Under the pieces are notes generated by a model. It was not told the origin of the DNA, searched no databases, and worked only from the letters and a program-made list of their open reading frames with translations. The position numbers and the translations under genes are program-made. This document shows positions 5,588 through 6,193 of a stretch of DNA of 6,193 nt, one piece after another. Source of the stretch: Christensenella sp. UBA1224 (GTDB lineage Bacteria; Bacillota; Clostridia; Christensenellales; Aristaeellaceae); contig DBXA01000009.1 in NCBI GenBank assembly GCA_002309235.1, positions 8,019 to 14,211 on the forward strand, given 5' to 3'. Each line of letters begins with the position of its first letter. Within the stretch, counting starts at the first letter, position 1.

Positions 5588-6193
5588 TTATGATTTTTCC
5601 TTCCTCAGCACCATCGCGCTGCGGCAGGGGATGTACACCTCGAATCCGAGGCCTCTTTTCGCGTCCTCCTTCGTACGGTAGACATAGCCGGCGCTGATGC
5701 GTTCCTGCCCGCCGAACTCCTTCTTATCAGTATCGAACACTTCCCTGTAATCGCCTTCGCCTCCCGGCCCGACCGGTACAAAGAAGCTCTTCGCAGACTT
5801 TGTGGGGTGAAAGTTGAACAGGAAGACCGTATCTCCCTTCGCGTAGGCGATGAGCTTGCGTTCCTGGTCGATCCAGAGGTTGCGCGCGGCGCGGTCCGCG
5901 AGCACCCGGTATTTGCGCAGCACGGAGAGCATGGCTTTGTCAAAAGAGAGCATCTGTCCGTAGCGCAGGTACCCGTTATCCGCCAGCGACCACTGCCTGC
6001 GGGCGTACTTGTAGCTCCAGCCGTTGCCCTCGCGCGGGAAATCGATCCATTCCGGGTGACCGAATTCATTTCCCATGAAGTTCAGCCAGCCCTCGCCGGC
6101 GAGCGACGCCGTGATGAGCCTTATCATGTTATAGAGGGCGACAGCCCTTTCAACGGCAAGCGAGCCGCTCTCCTTATCCATGCCGGTGTACAT
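5588..6193 (-). CDS. glgB: 1,4-alpha-glucan (glycogen) branching enzyme, eukaryote-like type, C-terminal part
   Basis: The enzyme cuts alpha-1,4-glucan chains and rejoins them by alpha-1,6 links to build branched glycogen in the cytoplasm. Only the last 201 residues are seen. The stop is TAA at 5590-5588 and the frame is open to the right edge. The ATG at the edge is internal, because family members continue far upstream, where the catalytic Asp/Glu residues of the GH13 barrel lie. The visible part begins MYTGMDKESGSLAVERAVAL, then MIRLITASLAGEGWLNF, NFMGNEFGHPEWIDFPR (38-54) and YKYARRQWSLAD (61-72). A C-terminal beta-sandwich domain follows from about residue 105, with KLIAYAKGDTVFLFNFHP. 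The MGNEFGHPEW and YARRQ motifs match the eukaryote-like GBE1 branch (GH13 subfamily 8) better than the classic E. coli GlgB. Gene symbol is by function; the family branch is judged from memory. Confidence 0.93.
   Translation of the reverse strand: MYTGMDKESGSLAVERAVALYNMIRLITASLAGEGWLNFMGNEFGHPEWIDFPREGNGWSYKYARRQWSLADNGYLRYGQMLSFDKAMLSVLRKYRVLADRAARNLWIDQERKLIAYAKGDTVFLFNFHPTKSAKSFFVPVGPGGEGDYREVFDTDKKEFGGQERISAGYVYRTKEDAKRGLGFEVYIPCRSAMVLRKEKS

Overview
The window most likely comes from a Gram-positive anaerobe of the Clostridia (Bacillota). The ribosome binding sites are strong and purine-rich (GGAGG, GGAAGG, GGGAGG). The SecA reads like a clostridial housekeeping SecA, and the branching enzyme is of the eukaryote-like type found in some gut anaerobes. 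This placement is an inference from protein flavour, not a database result.

Layout, left to right. (1) 1-2376, minus strand: secA, the preprotein translocase ATPase. It is open from its start codon to the left edge (792 codons seen), and only the C-terminal end lies outside. (2) 2377-2646: a divergent regulatory region. It holds a putative secA promoter on the minus strand, a good sigma-A-like promoter on the plus strand (TCGACA-17-TACAAT), and an exact 11-bp direct repeat, one copy of which sits inside the plus-strand promoter spacer. (3) 2647-3264, plus: a 205-residue soluble protein with an unrecognised N-terminal part and a C-terminal segment that resembles DUF1871. (4) 3506-4238, plus: a membrane-protein gene broken by an in-frame TAA and by a +1 frameshift in a run of eight T. 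Removing both lesions gives one coherent product of about 243 residues with four hydrophobic segments. (5) 4452-5519, plus: an intact 355-residue protein of the uroporphyrinogen decarboxylase (URO-D) superfamily, most like the methyltransferase/orphan branch. (6) 5539-5573: an imperfect hairpin that probably terminates both converging genes. (7) 5588-6193, minus: the C-terminal 201 residues of a glycogen/starch branching enzyme that continues past the right edge.

The genes do not form one operon or pathway. SecA and the branching enzyme are core functions at the two ends. Between them lies a stretch that is visibly richer in A and T, roughly 3270-4440, with an intact orphan gene just before it and the decayed membrane gene inside it. 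It looks like an accessory or eroding interval. The URO-D protein has flanking base composition and its own ribosome binding site, and it appears to be transcribed alone. I see no rRNA, tRNA, CRISPR array, transposase or integrase. I did not find a clear new multi-gene system. The strongest observation is the two-lesion pseudogene, followed by the repeat-bearing promoter of the DUF1871-like gene.
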